Below, piece by piece: positions 58,504 through 64,000 of a stretch of 64,000 nt of DNA. The stretch comes from Panax quinquefolius. Taxonomy: Eukaryota; Streptophyta; Magnoliopsida; Apiales; Araliaceae. The notes beneath the pieces were generated by a model. It did no database searches. It was not told the origin of the DNA and worked only from the letters and a program-made list of their open reading frames with translations. Position numbers and translations under genes: made by a program. The stretch is taken from positions 134,058,568-134,122,567 of the forward strand of contig CM035167.1 of assembly GCA_020205615.1 (NCBI GenBank). Reading direction: 5' to 3'. How positions within the stretch are numbered: position 1 is the stretch's first letter; each line of letters starts with the position of its first letter.

Positions 58504-59114
58504 CTTATTCTCCACCAAATGAGGTGCAAACCTGGATAACTCTGCAAACTTTGCCTCGTACTGAGACACCATCATGTTGTTTTGTTCTAATCTGATGAAC
58601 TCCACTTTCTTCATATGAATGAACACTTTCGAGGAAAGTATTTGTCATTAAATAGCTTCAAACGTCTCCCAAGACATCTTTGAGTGCTTGGTGGATGGGT
58701 TCGCTTCATGACTCCCACCAGATAGTCGCTTTCGCCACTTTTAACATAAAGGTGGCGAATGGAACCTTCTGTTCCTCCGTGCATCCCAAGACATCAAATA
58801 TCTTGGTAATTTGTTTGACCCATGTTTCCGCCATGATCGGATCCGCTTTCCTTAAATTCGGTGGTCCCAACTCTTTGAATCGCTTCATTGTGACAACCCG
58901 TGAATTGCTATCATTTCCTCCTATATTTTGAACACGAGTTTCCATCATTCGATTTTGCATGAAGCGCAAAAACTTCTAAACATCCCTCGTTCATCATCGC
59001 TTTCGGTGGTGTTGTTCACGGGAGGAACATTGCCACTGTTGCACGTTTCTCCTCGTTGGTGAGTACAGGCATCTCCACGGTCTCATTTCCATTGTTAATA
59101 TTCTCGATCGACAT
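58504..59114 (-). pseudogene. gag N-terminal part of element I
   Basis: On the minus strand a start ATG at 59114 gives MSIENINNG. The next recognisable blocks are RFKELGPPNLRKADPI (about 58840-58890) and WVKQITKIFDVLGCTEEQKV followed by PFATFML (about 58750-58830), equivalent to the gag of elements A and D but from a diverged subfamily. The rest of gag and all of pol are missing: the sequence changes to LTR at about 58503. At least two frameshifts are present. Confidence 0.85.
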
Positions 59115-59285
59115 TCTCAAATCATCGTCATAAAACAAGGGTTAATTAAGGAAATCAATATATCACATAATATCTCTATATATCGACCAACTAACAAATA
59201 AGCTTAGTAGGACACACTACTAAGCGAAGGATTTACTCGTCTCTCTCCTCCTAGTTCTATTCTAGATCTCCGCCAGAGATCATAT

Positions 59286-59301
59286 CCTAAGCTCGATACT
59301 A
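59286..59301 (-). other. Primer binding site of element I
   Basis: On the minus strand TAGTATCGAGCTTAGG, matching the primer site region of A and D. Confidence 0.6.
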
Positions 59302-59305
59302 AAGC

Positions 59306-62117
59306 TGTGACGCCCCCAAAATAGGTATACATCACCTATTCTCGAGTTGTCAATACATGGTATGTAAACAACTACAACTTTATTATTACAACAAGAAACT
59401 GTGAGTTTGAATACAAATATTATCTCTAGACAATATCTATACTCAAATAAATCCTCATCACATTTATTGATACATTATTTTACAAAATGGTGAGGACTAC
59501 TAAACAATCCTTTCTAAAACCTTCATTCCATACCCAGACTGCTACGTTCGCTTATATTCTCGCCTCACGAGAAAAATGGAACAAAAAGGAAAAGGGTGAG
59601 CTCAACTAGCTCAAGAAGAATATTATGACTAAGATAATATACAACAAATTATCGTTAGTCTTCAATGAGGAAAAATATAATAGAATACAATAGACAACAA
59701 ATTTTAAATCAATATTCGCAATGAAATAATAATTCATTAGAAGAGTTAAGTAGAGAATGCAAACTACTATCTTACATGTATGAATTTAAAAGTTCATCGT
59801 CTATCTTTTATCCTCGTAACATCAATCAATATACATCCGAATCAAATATTCATCTTTGCACACACAGCCAAAGATATTCATTAGTTGGTCATGTTCATTT
59901 AAACACTGCTCATCTTGCAGACTACTGGGCCAAAGATATTCTTCAGAAATCATTCATCTTTGCACTACAGGCCAAAGATATTCTTAAGAAATCATTCATC
60001 TTTGCACTACAGGCCAAAGATATTCCATAATATCATCATTTAAGACTGAGGATGATGAAAATATTTTTTTTTTAAAGAAACGAATCCAGTGAAACAAAAT
60101 GACAAGGATTAAGGATTAAGGATTCGTACTTGGTTTTATCCACGTCCAAAAATACCTCTAAAATAATCATAGTGGTGTAAAATTCAAGAATGATCAAAAC
60201 ATGGATACAATCAGAGTTAGTATCCGGAATAGATGTTTTGGACAAAAAGAAGAAATTTTATTTTTTGATTGAATAAGACCAGATATCGTGAATAGTCAGA
60301 TATCGTGAATAAGGCCGATATCGTGAATAGTAACTCAGACACCAAAAGATAGAAATTCCACAAAAACATCTTCACGCTTCATGAATAGTACTTTCGTGAA
60401 TAGTAACTCGTGAATAAGTAACTTCGTGAATAAGAACTCGTGAATAGTAACTCATGAATAAGAACCCATGAATAGTAACCCAAACATGAAAAAGTTCCAA
60501 ATTTGATAAAACTTCAGATCAACATTTCAAAGATAATGATATTGAAGAAATAATATCATTTGAGAAGAAAATAACATCCTTACCTCGAAAGATCAAGACT
60601 TCTAATTTGAAACACCTGGACATATAAGCTATGACTTGGACTTTCACAGTATAGCAATACTCAAAGTATACTCAAAATACTCACAAGAATACGCTCGATA
60701 ATATAGAGAGAAAACTTCAGTTTCGGTGTGATTTTCAATTCGAACCTAAGCACCTATTTATAGGAAAATGCTTAGAACACCAAAAAGAGAAAATTTAATA
60801 AAATATATTATTATTAATAAATTTCTACGCCTCTTTGGAAATCAGATCCCAACATTTCCCACATGCCAACCTTCTAGAAAGAAATGATAAAAACGTTTTT
60901 CATAAAATAAATAATTAAAACTTACAAAAATCAATTATTTTGAGCTTCGTAACTTCAATAATTCATAATAAATAGCCCTTTCATCAGAAAATTCGAATCT
61001 CGTGAGTTTTTATAGGAAATTCAATTCTCTACAACTTTGCAGAAGAAAGTTTTTCCAAATTCCAAATGAAATTGACCGAAATCCACAAACGCAAGCGATT
61101 TTACATGCTTATAATCAAATTTCGGTCAATAAATGGGGTCCCACCGACATGTTTAACATGTTTTAAACATTTATTGCAACAAAAAATACTCTTCCTCCTC
61201 GTATACTCATATATCCCACATTCGTTGTAAAATATTACCGTTAATATATTATTAAAATAATATATTTAAATGAATTATTTTATCGAAAAAGATAAAATAT
61301 TAATTTTCAACAATTGTCATTTTAAAATTTTCTCCATCTATATCCACATAAAATCAATATTTTTCTCATCATATAAATCAATAATTAATTATTCACAAAT
61401 AATATTACAGAATCACAATAATATATGACCAAACCGTGCGGTTCAGGAAGAGGGGCTTTCCAATAAGAATTTCTTCATCTTGGCAGCGCAATTGGGTGAC
61501 CAAACCTCTCCTTGATGTAACTTTCTAGACATTGCCAATAATGTTATCTAATAATATTATTCAGATAATATGAATTATTGCTTCGATAATGAAAAAATAC
61601 TTGTAATGACAATTATTGAAACAACAAAGAATATAAAATATCAACGCAAAGAATTATTAACTCAATAAAATATTGAATAAAGAATTATCGTAACCATTAT
61701 TGAGTAGTGCCTTCTTCACGTAAGAATCAATAATTGGTGCAATACTGGTGTGCTATCTTGTTCAACAACGCAGTATTAGTGTTTTAAAACGGGTATCTTA
61801 TGCTAAAGATAATAGCAGTAATAACTACGCCAATTATTTAAAAACAACTTATATTTGTCGCTTTCTTCATCCAATCGCTTTCGTTATGGGGCCCATACAT
61901 GGTCTGCTCCGTCGCATTTAATATTCCCCGACGAAGATTTAATATTCCACGACCAAACGAATATTCTGACGATAATGAATATTTTATAACCACTTGCTTA
62001 TTTTGAAATATTTGCGTATTTAACCCTTAACTATCCACATTAATCAAATCAACCCTTACTATTTCAAAATAATAAATAAAGGAAATTCCTTTTTATTTAA
62101 AAATTTTTGGTCTTACA
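59306..62117 (-). repeat. 5' LTR of element I (type 3)
   Basis: 2812 bp. On the plus strand it reads TGTGACGCCCCCAAAATAGG at 59306 and ends GGTCTTACA at 62117. Hairpin units (ATCTTTG/CAAAGAT) lie at about 59840-60030. Near 60270-60480 there are many repeats of GTGAATAGTAACTC, up to about ten loose units. A TATA box (CCTATTTATAGG on the plus strand) is near 60754. Confidence 0.88.
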
Positions 62118-64000
62118 TATAATGTTTATTCGCTTGTTTTATAATTTTAAAGTTTATTCTATTGGTGTTTTTATATTAATGATTACTTATTAAATACATT
62201 GGTTACCTAGCTTCCTCGCAAATATTTGTTAGTTCTTGTCTAACTGGATTGGTTAGTATATAATCTTGACTTGGTTACTTTGTAAAATTACAATGGTTAA
62301 TGCATAATATTACCCAGATTCATATGCTCGTTACTAACATTATGTAGTTTCGTTCTTTGCTCAACATCGAGTTGGTTACTTTACTGGATTATAAGCTATG
62401 AAGAACCAAAAAATATACTAAAAGGTTGGTTCTTGTCTAATATGTATTTAGATCTTTGTAAGGTATTTATTTGTTCTTGTATAATGTTATTGTGTTTTAT
62501 AATTATTTCTTTTAATCGATTATATATATTGGTTGCTATATAATATTTAATTGGTTATTGTATAATATTTATTTAGTTGCTGAATAATATTAATGTACAC
62601 ATGTACTGATGTTTTTTGCAGTTATGGAAAGATTTGATCCAGTGGCAATTTGGTAATTTTATTCAAGTTTGGAGTGTCGAATTTTGGCGTTTTCGGAGCC
62701 TAATTTCATTGGAAACGGGCCAATGATCAAAAGTCACGAGCTTTGCTCGTGAACTGCATGGTTTTTTAGTCAAATTCCATCATTTAGGCCTTCAAAATTG
62801 CATGTAAAAATTTGGTTTATGTTCTGATTACTAAGATTATGTAGTTTGGTTACTGTCTAATATTGATTTGGTTACTTTATAATGTTTATTCAGTTGTCAG
62901 ATAATGGAGATAATTTCGGTTGTGCTTTATTTCAACGGAACATAAACAAAAAGTGTATAAATATATAATTGTTTACTGTTAGTAACCATTAACCACATGG
63001 TTGGTAACATTTTTGATGGTGTACAGTAACCAAAATTGTTATTGATTAATATTTTGATTTTTGATTCCATCATGAGTTGTCAATATAAAGTAAACATATA
63101 CATTAAACAATTGGTAAAGCGTTACGAAACATTTTATGTAAATTTGGTTACCCATCTAAAATAAAATGGTTACCTCTATATTCATATTTAGTTACCAATC
63201 TGAACCAATTAATGGACCATTTTCAAATAACTTTTATAACTTTATAATTTAAAAGTATCCATGAGCCAGATAAATGGTAACACTCACATGTACATTAAGC
63301 ACTTGATAACTGTTCTAATATAAATTTTTAATTATTTGGTTACTAACAAAAACTAAAATGGTTACCCTTATATGCAGGTTTGAATACCAACTGCACCTCT
63401 CGAACTATTTTTATTTTAATATAAAATCTATAAGTGACCATCATATATATAAATGAGAACTCTTAATTGGAGTTTTTTATTCTATCATGATGTCGGTATA
63501 TAAATTAAACATATACATTTAACATTTTATAACAAATTCCGATACAAATTTATAATTATCTAATTACTAACAAAAACAAAATGGTTACTATATATGTAGG
63601 TTTGGATACCAACTTAACATTTCAACCTGAAATAATCGATGGATATTGTTTCGAACCAATTTTATGTAAATTTGGTTACTCACAAAAAATAAAATGGTTA
63701 CCTCTATATGCGATTTAAATACCAACTGCATAATTTCCAGATAATTTTTTATGAGTATGTAATTTATAAGTATACATCAACTAGATAAATAAGACACTCT
63801 TACATGTACATTTAACACTTGATGTTTGTCCGATACAACCTTGTAACTATCTCGGTTACTAATAATGAAGAATCATAATGTAACATAATAAAACAAGAAC
63901 TACATAATTATATGATAAGTAACCAGATAGCTTTTTAATGGTAACCAAAGCAGTAAACATCATGTAATGAAACCCAGTTTAGGCAATCCATGTATATTAA
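62118..64000. repeat. Element X, copy 3 (runs off the window)
   Basis: Matches 27340-29170 in the same orientation, including the conserved block GAAAGATTTGATCCAGTG (62628) and CCATCATTTAGGCCTT (about 62785). GGTTAC and GTAACC motifs are scattered throughout. No coding region is seen. Its left end is cut by the LTR of element I. Confidence 0.8.

Noticed and set aside
1..64000. tRNA, rRNA or other structured RNA genes
   Set aside because: I looked for tRNA arm motifs and rRNA-like blocks on both strands by eye and saw none; a covariance-model search would be decisive.

Overview
This is an AT-rich stretch of plant nuclear DNA, almost certainly from a eudicot. The evidence is a typical AT-hook (AHL) gene, plant Ty1/copia and Ty3/gypsy chromovirus proteins, Stowaway- and PIF/Harbinger-like MITEs, and LTRs of about 2.4-2.8 kb. 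I cannot name the species. Only one intact protein gene is visible: an intronless AHL gene on the minus strand (16962-17861). Nearly everything else is transposon.

Layout. 1-683: the tail of a copia element (RNase H, then 3' LTR). 684-2402: gene-poor DNA. 2403-14271: a minus-strand gypsy element, 'A', with gag, protease, RT, RNase H, integrase and chromodomain tail all present but full of frameshifts; its 3' LTR is 2.1 kb longer than its 5' LTR. 14959-15447: an N-terminal fragment of a hAT-type zinc-finger transposase. 16962-17861: AHL, with a G-quadruplex-like tract and a perfect palindrome upstream. 20.6-26.1 kb: several MITE-like inverted repeats and a solo LTR. 26.6-30.8 kb: a strange noncoding element ('X') packed with GGTTAC/GTAACC motifs.

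30.8-58.5 kb is a nested pile of one related group of gypsy elements. Element G (plus strand; 5' LTR at 30807, pol in three pieces at 45798-46198, 50547-52082 and 54497-54731, 3' LTR at 54744) has been broken by a minus LTR 'H' (itself split by a solo LTR with an ATATA target duplication), by element D (36758-45797), by element E (46199-50541) and by a solo LTR (52083-54491, target duplication TTATT). Part of X plus the adjoining LTR (29516-32842) recurs at 55179-58503. A minus-strand element 'I' (gag fragment plus 5' LTR, 58504-62117) and a third X copy (62118 to the end) close the window.

The LTRs fall into three related types. Type 1 (A, E) starts TGTAAGACCCCAACTTTTAT. Type 2 (D and the solo LTR at 52083) starts TGTGAGACCCC. 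Type 3 (G, H, I and the solo LTRs at 22317 and 33148) starts TGTAAGACCCCAACTTATTA or close to it. All end in a version of GGCGTCACA.

Most interesting: (1) downstream of their TATA boxes, so probably in the RNA leader, the LTRs carry arrays of short hairpins whose two arms change together between copies; (2) copies of the same repeat differ mainly at CAG/CTG sites, in a way that looks more like base-calling error at methylated CHG sites than like mutation, which would explain many of the broken transposon reading frames beside an intact AHL gene; (3) the X element, and the duplication that links X to an LTR.
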